From an uncultured Lachnospiraceae bacterium (GTDB lineage Bacteria > Bacillota > Clostridia > Lachnospirales > Lachnospiraceae), in assembly GCA_900551115.1 (NCBI GenBank), contig URUY01000019.1, positions 1-64,000 on the forward strand: DNA of 64,000 nucleotides. Direction: 5' to 3'. Position 1 is the stretch's first letter. Every line of letters starts with the position of its first letter. Shown one piece after another: positions 49,502 through 58,142 of this stretch. Under the pieces are notes generated by a model. It made no database searches. It was not told the origin of the DNA and worked only from the letters and a program-made list of their open reading frames with translations. Both the position numbers and the translations under genes were made by a program.

Positions 49502-51199
49502 TCAAAGTCCTCTGTAGCGGTTGAAGCAGGCAAACATCTCCTGCTTTCTGGGTATAGCCATATTTACCGGCAGGTAATTTCCTTCGCATACGGCACTGAT
49601 TCCGTTTTCCTCTACCAGCGCATACAGCTTTTCTATGACTTCCTTAAGCGTCTTTCTGCCGTCCACAATATGCGTTTGGGCATACCGCAGCAGGTATCCC
49701 AGTGCATTTAACTGCTCTGTATCCACAAGCTGCTCCACAAAACGTAAATCTATCGTTTCTTTTTGTAATAAAATACCGTCCAGTCCCATGGTTTTCATCT
49801 TGAAACGGTCCTTTTCCCACAGGGTCTTATTTTTTTCAAGAGGTCTTTCAAAGGACGGCGCTTTGGCCTCCTCTGTCTCCATATTGGGCATCGGAAACTT
49901 TTCTGCTGTCATTTTGGCATAAGCCGTTATGTCCACCGGCTGATAATTGTCCATCTGTATAATACAGTCTGCCTTATGAAAATAGGAGCCTGAGCTTCCT
50001 GCTACCAGTATAGTAGACATTCCGTAGCTTTCATAAAGCTCCCGCACCCGGCTGATAAACGGCACTATAGGTTCCTTGTCCCGATTTACTACCTGCTGCA
50101 TCAGCTCATCCCGTATCATAAAGTTAGTCGCACTGGTATCCTCATCCAGCAAAAGCAGTTCTGCCCCTGCCTCCATAGCCTCTATTACTCCTGCGGCCTG
50201 AGAGGTGCTGCCGCTGGCATCTGCAGAGCAAAAAGCTTTCGTATCTTTTCCGTTTGGCAGATTTCTGATAAACATGGAAATATCCACATTTTTAATACTT
50301 CTTCCGTCCTCCGCACGAACCTTCACCGCCGAAGCCTCCGTAATCACATACTCCCTGCCATCCCCGGAAATATGGTTGTATACGCCGCGCTCAATTGCTT
50401 CCAAAAGAGTGGATTTTCCATGATAACCGCCTCCGGCAATCATAGTAATCCCTTTTCGTATTCCCATTCCCCTTACGGCTCCCCTGTGCGGCAGCATCAG
50501 TGTCACAGAAAGGCTCTCCGGAGACCGGAAGGGTACTGCTGCCTTCATAGGTCTGTCCGATACCCCGGATTCCCTTGGCAGCACAGACCCATCAGCTGCA
50601 AAAACCACCAGCCCAAGCTCTGTCAGCTTCTCTCTGATATAACGCTGATCATCCGCAAGGAATGCAGTTTCTGTCAGCTTTTCCGCAGAAAGGGATTTAT
50701 AGAACAGCGCCTTCTCTACGCATTCCGGTAAAAATGCAAACAGAATTTTCTTTAATTCCCCTGCATTTACGGTTCGCCCGTTGGCAGGAAATCCGATTTC
50801 CATGCAGACATTTATATCCCCTGTCTTCTCTTCTATCCGACAGGCGCTTCTTTCTAAAATTTCCTGTCCGGGACGGCTGATTCCCATAAGCCCGCTTTTG
50901 CCCGAGCCTCTTGCCTGAAAGGAATGTCCCTCTATCTGTCTGCCAAACTGCCTGAGCAGATAATCCTGCAGGGCAATCCGTCTGTGCTTTTCCTTATAAA
51001 GCGTCTCCGGAAACCCTGCCCTGCTGCCGGCCACCCTGACGCTTATCCTTGACGGCGATGCAAAGGGATCCCCCTGCACATGATCAATTGACAGCACATA
51101 CTGTTTAAAAGCATACTGTCCCCTGGTATCCTTATAGGCTGGATAACCTCTTTTATCTATTCTGTCGAGCAACGCCCGCAGTTCTTCTGCATTTTTCAT
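49502..51199 (-). CDS. ABC-class ATPase (PF09818 type)
   Basis: A 565-aa cytosolic protein. The ATG with GGAGGAAAA upstream is used. The predicted-ATPase domain has a P-loop variant GGGYHGKSTLLEAIERG, a signature stretch with ASGSTSQAAGVIEAMEAGAE, and Walker B ELLLLDEDTSATNFM. The first 200 residues (YAFKQYVLSIDHVQGDPFA) are specific to this family. There are no membrane helices. Nothing is known for certain of its role; nucleic-acid repair or translation-linked functions have been suggested for relatives. It stands alone on the minus strand. Confidence 0.83.
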   Translation of the reverse strand: MKNAEELRALLDRIDKRGYPAYKDTRGQYAFKQYVLSIDHVQGDPFASPSRISVRVAGSRAGFPETLYKEKHRRIALQDYLLRQFGRQIEGHSFQARGSGKSGLMGISRPGQEILERSACRIEEKTGDINVCMEIGFPANGRTVNAGELKKILFAFLPECVEKALFYKSLSAEKLTETAFLADDQRYIREKLTELGLVVFAADGSVLPRESGVSDRPMKAAVPFRSPESLSVTLMLPHRGAVRGMGIRKGITMIAGGGYHGKSTLLEAIERGVYNHISGDGREYVITEASAVKVRAEDGRSIKNVDISMFIRNLPNGKDTKAFCSADASGSTSQAAGVIEAMEAGAELLLLDEDTSATNFMIRDELMQQVVNRDKEPIVPFISRVRELYESYGMSTILVAGSSGSYFHKADCIIQMDNYQPVDITAYAKMTAEKFPMPNMETEEAKAPSFERPLEKNKTLWEKDRFKMKTMGLDGILLQKETIDLRFVEQLVDTEQLNALGYLLRYAQTHIVDGRKTLKEVIEKLYALVEENGISAVCEGNYLPVNMAIPRKQEMFACFNRYRGL

Positions 51200-51355
51200 T
51201 TTTCCTCCATACCGCCACATTTTTTCAGATACTGTCAACAAAAATGCGTACAGACGGTTTCTGTTCTGTATTAAGGCACCGCTTCCCACACCGCAAGCCT
51301 GTCGGCTTTAAAACTGCTACGGGTCAGCCTACATCTTTTGTGTGCTTGTCCGCTC

Positions 51356-52345
51356 TTACAGCTCATTGCCGTTTTTTCTTCCCTCCACAAACGCCAACGC
51401 ATTGTCCATGGTTGTCCGGCTGATGGCCTGTAATGCTTCCTGTGTAAAAAAACCCTGATGGGAGGTCACCATTACATTAGGAAAAGACAACAGCCTTGCC
51501 ATGGTCGAATGCTCTAATATGGTATCCGACATATCCTCATAAACCGTGCCGGTTTCTTCCTCATATACATCCAGTCCCACTGCAAAAAACTTGCCGTCCC
51601 TGATACCCTTAATCAAATCCTTCGTCTTAATCAGCGCACCTCTCGAGGTATTTACCAGAATAACGCCGTCCTTCATTTTCTGAATCGTCTCTTCATTAAT
51701 CAGGTGATAGTTTTCTTCTGTCAGCGGACAATGCAGGGAAATCAAATCCGATTCTGCAAGCAGATGTTCAAAATCCACATATTCCACAAAATCCAGACTC
51801 TTATTGGGATACATATCATAACCGATAACCCGCATGCCAAAACCGTGGCAGATTCTTGCCATTGCTGCGCCGATTTTACCGGTTCCCACAATACCGGCTG
51901 TTTTTCCATACAGATTGACGCCCATCAGCCCTGCCAGATTAAAATTATTTTCCCGGCACTTAATATATGCCTTATGCATATGCCTGTCCGCAGTAAGCAC
52001 CAGCGCCATGGCATGCTCCGCTACAGCCTCCGGTGAATACCCCGGAACACGCATAACGGTTATCCCGCATTCGCCTGCCGCCTCCAAATCTACATTGTTA
52101 AAACCGGCACAGCGCATCAGTATCAGCTTGACACCGCATTTGTGCAGCGTGCGGATGGTTTTTTCAGAAAGGTCCATATTGACAAACGCACAGACTGCCG
52201 TAAAGCCGTCTGCCAGCCTTGCTGTTTCCGGCGTCAGCTTCGGCTCTATAAAAGTAATCTCCAAATCGTGATAAGCGCCGCTCCCTATCAGCTTTTCAAA
52301 AAATTCCCTGTCATAGCTTTTGGTTCCAAAAAATAATATATTCAT
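51356..52345 (-). CDS. D-2-hydroxyacid dehydrogenase (D-lactate dehydrogenase-like)
   Basis: A 329-aa NAD-dependent enzyme. The ATG with AAGGAG nine bases upstream is used. The fold is clear from VGTGKIGAAMARICHGFGM (nucleotide loop), SRGALIKTKDL (Arg), DVYEEETG (Glu) and TSHQGFFTQEAL (His), the catalytic triad of the D-LDH family. It most likely reduces pyruvate to D-lactate in fermentation; related 2-ketoacids are possible. It is a single-gene unit. Confidence 0.9.
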   Translation of the reverse strand: MNILFFGTKSYDREFFEKLIGSGAYHDLEITFIEPKLTPETARLADGFTAVCAFVNMDLSEKTIRTLHKCGVKLILMRCAGFNNVDLEAAGECGITVMRVPGYSPEAVAEHAMALVLTADRHMHKAYIKCRENNFNLAGLMGVNLYGKTAGIVGTGKIGAAMARICHGFGMRVIGYDMYPNKSLDFVEYVDFEHLLAESDLISLHCPLTEENYHLINEETIQKMKDGVILVNTSRGALIKTKDLIKGIRDGKFFAVGLDVYEEETGTVYEDMSDTILEHSTMARLLSFPNVMVTSHQGFFTQEALQAISRTTMDNALAFVEGRKNGNEL

Positions 52346-52464
52346 AATCAAACACTCCTTCTAAAGCTTTTTATCATTTTTACTGTTAGTATATATGTGG
52401 ATTTACAGCTTCTGTTCTTCCATTATTATAATACAAAAACAGGAAAAGTATCAAAACAAATAAA

Positions 52465-52502
52465 AACAGGAAGCAGCGGAATATTTCCCATTGCTCCCTG
52501 TT
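52465..52502 (-). terminator. terminator of the desulfoferrodoxin gene
   Basis: AACAGG(G)AGCA/TGCTTCCTGTT with a 14-base loop, then TTTATTTGTTTTG on the minus strand. Confidence 0.85.
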
Positions 52503-52514
52503 GCGTTTTTCCGG

Positions 52515-52895
52515 TTATGCTTTCCACAGACCATGCAGATTGCAATATTCATATGCCGCATAAAAACTGTCCGTATCCGTCAGCATGAATACAGCTTCCG
52601 GTTTGTCTCCCGGCTGTAACTGTTTCATCTGATTTCCTTCTTTGGTCTCAATGGCAATCCACTGTATGTAATGGGCTTCCACCATAGGATGCTCCGCCGC
52701 ACCGATTTTTACCGTAACCCGGTTTCCCTCCACACTGACTACCGGCACATGCTTCTCCAAAGCGCCGTCAGAGGTTCCGGGAACCAGCTCCTTCATCTGC
52801 CTGCCACAGCACATAGTCGGAACCGCCGTATCCCACTTGGTTGCCATCATTATCATTTTTCCGCAGCTCTCACAAATATAATACTTCATTTCCAT
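52515..52895 (-). CDS. desulfoferrodoxin (superoxide reductase), two-iron type
   Basis: A 126-aa protein. The N-terminal rubredoxin-like part has CESCG and CCGRQM (four Cys), and the C-terminal part has the active-site iron ligands EKHVPVV, EHPMVEAHYIQW and the terminal CNLHG with Cys and His. The order is that of class I desulfoferrodoxin. It reduces superoxide to peroxide without releasing oxygen, the usual choice of anaerobes. It is a single gene with a strong terminator. Confidence 0.94.
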   Translation of the reverse strand: MEMKYYICESCGKMIMMATKWDTAVPTMCCGRQMKELVPGTSDGALEKHVPVVSVEGNRVTVKIGAAEHPMVEAHYIQWIAIETKEGNQMKQLQPGDKPEAVFMLTDTDSFYAAYEYCNLHGLWKA

Positions 52896-53075
52896 AACTT
52901 CCCCTGCCTTTCCTGCCTGGATTCCTTTTACAGAACACCGGACAAAACCGTTTATCCTTTACGCCTATGGCTGTTATCCAAAATCTTCCAACCTTTTTCA
53001 TTGTAACATTTCTGCTGTTTTTTTACAATAATCCGTAATATAAGAGTATCGCGCGTTTCGCCATTTTCCGCGTTC

Positions 53076-53918
53076 TTACAGTTCTTTCCTGCCAAACCAG
53101 TAATACAGAAAGGTTCTGTAGCCCAGCTTCCCGTACCATTTATCAAGATGTGTCCAATGAATAAAGACCTCGTCACAATTTTGCTTTTTCATTTCTTCTG
53201 TCGCCAGTGCCACCATCGTCAGACCAATTCCCTTTTCCCGCTCACTGTGAATCGTACCTACACAGCCGATACTGCCGATTTTAGCACCCTCTCTACACAG
53301 AATATTGTCATCATCATAAGATAGAATCGTAAAGCTTATCACCTTTCCCTCAAGAAAGACGCAAAAGACCTTGTCCGCTTTCGGAAAATACTGTACCCAG
53401 TCCTCGTCCACATCTGCTACTGCCTCATACAGAGCAGTTCTGTCCTCATCGTTATAATATCCAAAGGTAACACCTGTCTGCATATTGACCGGTGCCTTCT
53501 CTACCTCAAAATCCTTCATAGCAAGCTTCATTTCAAAACAGCCGTCCTCTGCCGTATATCCGCACTTTTCAAAAAAAGGATTGCTCTTTTTCAAAAAGTC
53601 CTCTTCGCTTGTCACTGCACCAATAAACAGTCCGGAAGAAAAACCGCCCAGCACTGCCGTTTTATAACCGTCAGACGCAATCTTTTCTTCACTCATCGCC
53701 AGAAGTCGTCTTCCCAGTCCCTTATATCTATACTCAGGTCTTACGCACAACAGACGTATATTGTCACCGCACACAGCAGAAAAGCCTGAAATTTCACCAT
53801 CCTTCTGTACGGTCAGAATCTGACAGGAGTCATAGTCCATGCAGCTAAACAGTTTATTCATAGGCATAGGATATTCGGGAAAACATTCTCTGAAAATTTG
53901 ATATATAGTATCTTTCAT
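53076..53918 (-). CDS. double-GNAT acetyltransferase
   Basis: A 280-aa protein made of two GNAT-like halves. The first has IRLLCVRPEYRYKGLGRRLLA (acetyl-CoA loop). The second has GCVGTIHSEREKGIGLTMVA and ends GKLGYRTFLYYWFGRKEL. The preceding codons in this frame lie in a hairpin array and are not used; the ATG follows GAAAGGATG. The substrate is unknown. Confidence 0.83.
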   Translation of the reverse strand: MKDTIYQIFRECFPEYPMPMNKLFSCMDYDSCQILTVQKDGEISGFSAVCGDNIRLLCVRPEYRYKGLGRRLLAMSEEKIASDGYKTAVLGGFSSGLFIGAVTSEEDFLKKSNPFFEKCGYTAEDGCFEMKLAMKDFEVEKAPVNMQTGVTFGYYNDEDRTALYEAVADVDEDWVQYFPKADKVFCVFLEGKVISFTILSYDDDNILCREGAKIGSIGCVGTIHSEREKGIGLTMVALATEEMKKQNCDEVFIHWTHLDKWYGKLGYRTFLYYWFGRKEL

Positions 53919-53936
53919 ATGGTGGTCATCCTTTCT

Positions 53937-54082
53937 GCGGGTGCAATCCCCCGCTCTCCTGCCTCCGGCAGGCAGACGCACAGCGTCTGTTTTGCGAGTC
54001 TCGCGGGTGCAATCCCCCGCTTTGGCGGCTATTGCCGCCTGGCAGCAAAGCTGCCACTTCATGCCCTAAAAAAGGGCATGAA
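53937..54082 (-). repeat. array of seven perfect hairpins after tRNA-Gly
   Basis: In order on the plus strand: GCGGG/CCCGC, CTGCCT/AGGCAG, AGACGC/GCGTCT, a second GCGGG/CCCGC, GGCGGC/GCCGCC, GGCAGC/GCTGCC and TTCATGCCC/GGGCATGAA. A GCGGGTGCAATCCCCCGCT block is repeated exactly at 53937 and 54003. They fill the 150 bases between tRNA-Gly and the GNAT gene start. Confidence 0.8.
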
Positions 54083-54085
54083 GAA

Positions 54086-54156
54086 AGCGGGTGATGGGAA
54101 TCGAACCCACGTATCCAGCTTGGAAGGCTGGTGTTCTACCATTGAACTACACCCGC
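54086..54156 (-). tRNA. tRNA-Gly (anticodon TCC)
   Basis: Acceptor GCGGGTG/CACCCGC, anticodon stem CCAGC/GCTGG with loop CTTCCAA, T-loop TTCGATT, discriminator T. Second gene after tRNA-Pro. Confidence 0.94.
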
Positions 54157-54199
54157 ATGTTACTATTTAATTTACCAACTGCTGTCTGCAGGATTTTAA

Positions 54200-54274
54200 T
54201 CGGGGTGACAGGATTCGAACCTGCGACCTCCTGGTCCCAAACCAGGCGCTCTAGCCAAGCTGAGCCACACCCCG
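54200..54274 (-). tRNA. tRNA-Pro (anticodon TGG)
   Basis: Acceptor CGGGGTG/CACCCCG, anticodon stem CCTGG/CCAGG with loop TTTGGGA, T-loop TTCGAAT, discriminator A. It reads CCA and probably other CCN codons. Confidence 0.95.
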
Positions 54275-54314
54275 ACAGTTTCATATAATCTGCTGCTTTT
54301 ACAGCGCAGATTAT

Positions 54315-54343
54315 ATTATATAATACCTGTCAGATGATGTCAA
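54315..54343 (-). promoter_or_regulatory. promoter of the Pro-Gly tRNA pair
   Basis: TTGACA-17-TATAAT on the minus strand, about 40 bases before tRNA-Pro. Confidence 0.85.
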
Positions 54344-54429
54344 CAGCTTTATTTTACCGCTCACCTTACGGCTTAAGCCCCGATTTAAAGCGCCTGTGGT
54401 GACTCCATTTCTTTTTCCGCTTTTACTGC

Positions 54430-55914
54430 TTACTGCGCATTCCTTAATCCCTGTGCGCTTGTATTCAGCCTTGCCGCAATTTCAGTAACCTCATTTACCA
54501 GCTTCCGGTTTTCGCGGCAGGCATTCATTGTTTCACTGGAATGCGCCGTTACTTCCTCCGTAACAGCTGAAATCGTCTGGATATTCTGTACGATATCCTC
54601 GTTTGCTTCTGCTAAATCAGAAATCATTTTTTCCATTTCCTGCGTCTTTTCCGCAATGCGGTCCGTTGTATTGTTAATAACCTGAAGGCTCTTGCTCAGT
54701 TCCTCTGTTTTTGCACCCTGCGTCTCTGTATTTTCCGCCAACAGCGTAACCGCTTCCGCAACCTGTCCCAGCTCTCCCACTACTGTCTGTATCAGTCCTG
54801 TAATATTATCAGCCGCCTGTTTGGTCTGCTCGGATAACTCCGTTACCTGTGTGGCAACTACCGCAAAGCCACGGCCTGCTTCACCGGCACGGGCTGCTTC
54901 TATACTGGCATTAAGCGCCAGCATTCCGGTACGGTTGGCTACACTGGTAATCAATGTTACGATTTCATTCATCTTATCCGCCTGCTCCTGCAGCACACGC
55001 ATCAGGTTTACCACCGTTTCATTGGCTTCTTTGGATTTTGACGCCTGCATAGCCAGCTCATCCATATTGGACAGACCGATACCTACCTCTGCCGAAGCAC
55101 GTGCCATTCCCTCCATAATATGTACTCCTACTTCACGCACGCCATCAATAAGTCTCTGGATTTCCTCCGTACGCACGAGCTGATTCTGTACAGATTCCGC
55201 AGTATCCATAGTCCCGGCATTTACCTCTTCCATTGCCGTACCCATTTCACCTGTAGAACTGCCCAAGGCGCTCATATGCCTGTCTACCAGTTTGATATCT
55301 TCCGACAATGCCCCCGAAAGCCGCATCACATCCTGCAGCAGACGTTCTATTTTTTCTTTCTCTTCTTCCAGCTCTTTTCTCTTATCGGCATTTATCTGCT
55401 TCACTACACGAGTGGACAAATACACAAATATACAAACTAACAGCGTCAAAAACAATCTGATTTCAATATCCGGAATAATCTCTTTGGCATATCCTACTGT
55501 TGTTGCCTTATATACTACATCCCCCACATTCACAAGCACTACGCCTATTCCGATTTTCAGACAGTATTTCTGATCCGAATACAGGGTTATCACTAACAGC
55601 ATGGGAATAATATAAGTAAACGTCATCATACTGTTAGTGGTAAATACGGCAAAAATATACAATGCCGCATAGCTCCACGCCATCACTCGCTTAATGAACA
55701 GACTGTCCTTATTCTTTTTATAAAGCCCCACTTCAACCAGTATCGGCAATAGGGCCAATATGGCAATCACTGCAAAATAAAGCGGTGTCCTGCTTCCTTT
55801 TATCATTTCCAACAAATATGCCAGCGTAATGATACTGTCCACTACCCCGTGACATAAAATTACAATCTTATTAATTCTTGCCGTGTCTGAAATTTTTTTC
55901 TGTACTTCTTTCAT
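54430..55914 (-). CDS. methyl-accepting chemotaxis protein, six-helix membrane type
   Basis: A 494-aa chemoreceptor. The start is the ATG with GGAGGAAGG upstream. Six hydrophobic helices fill residues about 16-180 with no large outer sensor domain and no HAMP; then a coiled-coil signalling domain with the conserved hairpin tip RAGEAGRGFAVVATQV. It may sense an intramembrane or intracellular cue. It is the last of five genes in an operon and a second chemoreceptor lies 5 kb away. Confidence 0.88.
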   Translation of the reverse strand: MKEVQKKISDTARINKIVILCHGVVDSIITLAYLLEMIKGSRTPLYFAVIAILALLPILVEVGLYKKNKDSLFIKRVMAWSYAALYIFAVFTTNSMMTFTYIIPMLLVITLYSDQKYCLKIGIGVVLVNVGDVVYKATTVGYAKEIIPDIEIRLFLTLLVCIFVYLSTRVVKQINADKRKELEEEKEKIERLLQDVMRLSGALSEDIKLVDRHMSALGSSTGEMGTAMEEVNAGTMDTAESVQNQLVRTEEIQRLIDGVREVGVHIMEGMARASAEVGIGLSNMDELAMQASKSKEANETVVNLMRVLQEQADKMNEIVTLITSVANRTGMLALNASIEAARAGEAGRGFAVVATQVTELSEQTKQAADNITGLIQTVVGELGQVAEAVTLLAENTETQGAKTEELSKSLQVINNTTDRIAEKTQEMEKMISDLAEANEDIVQNIQTISAVTEEVTAHSSETMNACRENRKLVNEVTEIAARLNTSAQGLRNAQ

Positions 55915-55947
55915 TTTCAATCCTTCCTCCATATGAAACCATTTTTT

Positions 55948-56427
55948 CTATAAATATCTCAATGTAAAATGAGCTTCCCCAAATCTGTCAATATCCATCA
56001 GCACATAAGAGGGCTTACGCCCGTCCTGCCGCGGATAGGATATACTTCCCGGATTTATCAGTGTGATATCATCCTCCATATCAATCAACGGCCTGTGTGT
56101 ATGTCCGAAAAACACAATATCCACTCCCCGCACCCTGGCCTCCTGTCTGATATGCTCTGTTCCCATAGAAACATAGTAATTGTGTCCGTGTGTTATCCAT
56201 ATGCGGTATCCGGCAATTTCTATTTCCCTCTCTGTCGGAAGCTCGGAAAAGAAATCATTGTTGCCTGCCACCATTTCCACCCGACAGCCTGCCCCTGCTG
56301 AAATTGCATATTCACTTCCTTCTATATCTCCGCAATGAATCACCAGATCCACCGGTGCCGTCAGCTCCAGCACGCGGAAAAAATTGTCATTTCTTTTATG
56401 TGTGTCACTTACAATCAGTACCTTCAT
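55948..56427 (-). CDS. YfcE-family metallophosphoesterase
   Basis: A 159-aa phosphodiesterase. Metal ligands: VSDTHKR, IHCGDIEGS, VAGNNDF, THGHNYY, FFGHTHRP. The single-domain form resembles YfcE/MJ0936. It hydrolyses phosphodiesters, but the natural substrate is not known. The 7-base gap after rdgB suggests translation from one message. Confidence 0.93.
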   Translation of the reverse strand: MKVLIVSDTHKRNDNFFRVLELTAPVDLVIHCGDIEGSEYAISAGAGCRVEMVAGNNDFFSELPTEREIEIAGYRIWITHGHNYYVSMGTEHIRQEARVRGVDIVFFGHTHRPLIDMEDDITLINPGSISYPRQDGRKPSYVLMDIDRFGEAHFTLRYL

Positions 56428-56434
56428 CCTCTGC

Positions 56435-57043
56435 TCACCGCTGCATTACTTTTCTTAATTCTTTTTCCATCAGCCTAAGCGCCTGCCCCCTGTGGCTTAC
56501 TGCATTTTTTTCTTCCTCACTAAGCTCTGCCGTTGATTTTGAAAACTCCGGCACATAAAAAATAGGGTCATAGCCAAAACCGCCTTTTCCCCTTTCTTCA
56601 TAACCGATTCTGCCTTCAATCGTCCCTCTCGCAGTCAGCTCCCTGCCATCCGGCAGCACGGCTGCTATGGCACAGACAAACCTGGCTGTCCTCTTTTCAT
56701 CCGGCACACCGTTAAGCCGCTCTATGAGATTTTTGTTTTTCATCCTGTATGAAGTCTGCTCTCCCAAATACCGGGCGGAATAAATACCGGGCTCCTTGTT
56801 AAGATAATCTATCTCCAGTCCGGAATCATCTGCCATTACAATATCGTTTTCGCCGGCACAGGCCGCAACCGCCCTTGCCTTAATCATGGCATTTTCTTCG
56901 TAGGTCGTCCCGTTTTCTTCAATATCAATTTCTATTCCCGCATCACGCATGGAAACCACTTCCATACCAAGGTCTGCCAATATTTCTGTTATTTCTCTGA
57001 TTTTCCCTTTGTTTCCTGTTGCAAAAATAATTCTGTTCTTCAT
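56435..57043 (-). CDS. rdgB: non-canonical purine NTP pyrophosphatase (RdgB/HAM1)
   Basis: A 202-aa enzyme that cleaves dITP, XTP and similar to monophosphates, keeping them out of DNA. It starts KNRIIFATGNKGKIREITEI and contains VMADDSGLEIDYLN, FGYDPIFYVPE and AVSHRGQALRLM. Length and motifs match the family. It overlaps no neighbour but lies 20 bases after the amidase gene and seven before yfcE. Confidence 0.95.
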   Translation of the reverse strand: MKNRIIFATGNKGKIREITEILADLGMEVVSMRDAGIEIDIEENGTTYEENAMIKARAVAACAGENDIVMADDSGLEIDYLNKEPGIYSARYLGEQTSYRMKNKNLIERLNGVPDEKRTARFVCAIAAVLPDGRELTARGTIEGRIGYEERGKGGFGYDPIFYVPEFSKSTAELSEEEKNAVSHRGQALRLMEKELRKVMQR

Positions 57044-57063
57044 ATGTCACCCCTCTCGCTCCC

Positions 57064-58131
57064 CTATTTAAACGCCTCTAAAACAGCCTGATACAAGCCC
57101 TCGGCAATCCTGTCTCTATACTCCTTTGTCTGTAACAGGCCGGCTTCCTTTTCATTGCTGACATAGCCCACCTGTATTGCCGTCACCGGCACTTTTGCAT
57201 CCTGTATGATTATATCAGAATCTTTGGCTGCATACAATCCATTTCCTCTGCCGCTGATGCCTGTAACCACATATCTTTCCACAAGGTCTGCCAGCTCTAT
57301 GCTGCCGAAATCCGGCAGAAAATAACTTTCATTATACAAAGCCTCCGTACCGTATACTGACGTATCCTCACTGCTGTTCAGCCGTATGCTGATAAACATA
57401 TCTGCCCCCACTGCATTTGCCAGTCCCACCCTGCTCTCTGCTGAAGGGTTTGTATCCTCCGTTCTGGTATAGTAAACCTTAATATCGGTCCCTTCCAAAA
57501 GCAGCTTCAGCCGTTTTACAAGGTCTAACGTCACATCCTTTTCCACCAGACCATTCCCCTGATATCCGGTCTCTTCTCCGCCTCCTCCGGCATCGATTAC
57601 CAGGATTTTATCATATACCTCTCCGGGCGGTACAAATTCTATATACAGATGATTTTCTTCCATGGTACTTTTATATTCATACACATCCGTCAGACAAAAT
57701 TTCAGTAAAACCGTATCCTTTGCATATTCAAAGCTGCCCGCCTCAATACAGGAAATATCTCCGGACACTGCTTCCCCTGCATAATAATCAGGGGAACTTC
57801 CCTTAATATATATCCACATCTGCCGTTCCATGTAATGATTCTCCATGGTTACGTTTTCCGCCTTTATGCCTTCCTCTAACGGAATACACAGATAGTCTGC
57901 CTCCTCATCTCCCGGCCTGAAACGCAGCTTGCCTGCTTCCCCGGTTCCGTTTGGACTGTTTACCGAAAAATCCCCTTCTTCCGCCACCTGGTCCTGCGCA
58001 ACATTTGCAATGGTTATTGCCTTATTATCCGCAAAGACAAGCATTCCTCCCATGGACGCCGCACAGAAAAACAACGTATAAATCAATGTCCGTACTCTTA
58101 AACCTGTATGCATATTCACCTTTCTGCTCAT
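57064..58131 (-). CDS. N-acetylmuramoyl-L-alanine amidase (Amidase_3), secreted
   Basis: A 355-aa protein. A membrane anchor at about residues 12-32 is followed by a beta-rich AMIN-like domain (about 60-175) and the Amidase_3 catalytic domain with ILVIDAGGGGEETGY (zinc region), ARVGLANAVGADMFISIRLN and AIQVGYVSNEKEAGLL (catalytic Glu). It cleaves the amide between muramic acid and the stem peptide in peptidoglycan. The usual first zinc His of the family (DxGHGG) reads DAGGGG here, which might affect activity. It is the second gene of the operon. Confidence 0.82.
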   Translation of the reverse strand: MSRKVNMHTGLRVRTLIYTLFFCAASMGGMLVFADNKAITIANVAQDQVAEEGDFSVNSPNGTGEAGKLRFRPGDEEADYLCIPLEEGIKAENVTMENHYMERQMWIYIKGSSPDYYAGEAVSGDISCIEAGSFEYAKDTVLLKFCLTDVYEYKSTMEENHLYIEFVPPGEVYDKILVIDAGGGGEETGYQGNGLVEKDVTLDLVKRLKLLLEGTDIKVYYTRTEDTNPSAESRVGLANAVGADMFISIRLNSSEDTSVYGTEALYNESYFLPDFGSIELADLVERYVVTGISGRGNGLYAAKDSDIIIQDAKVPVTAIQVGYVSNEKEAGLLQTKEYRDRIAEGLYQAVLEAFK

Positions 58132-58142
58132 GCAAACCGCAG

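Noticed and set aside
53919..54062. N-terminal extension of the double-GNAT protein
   Set aside because: The extra codons lie in the hairpin array and the true ATG has a ribosome site.
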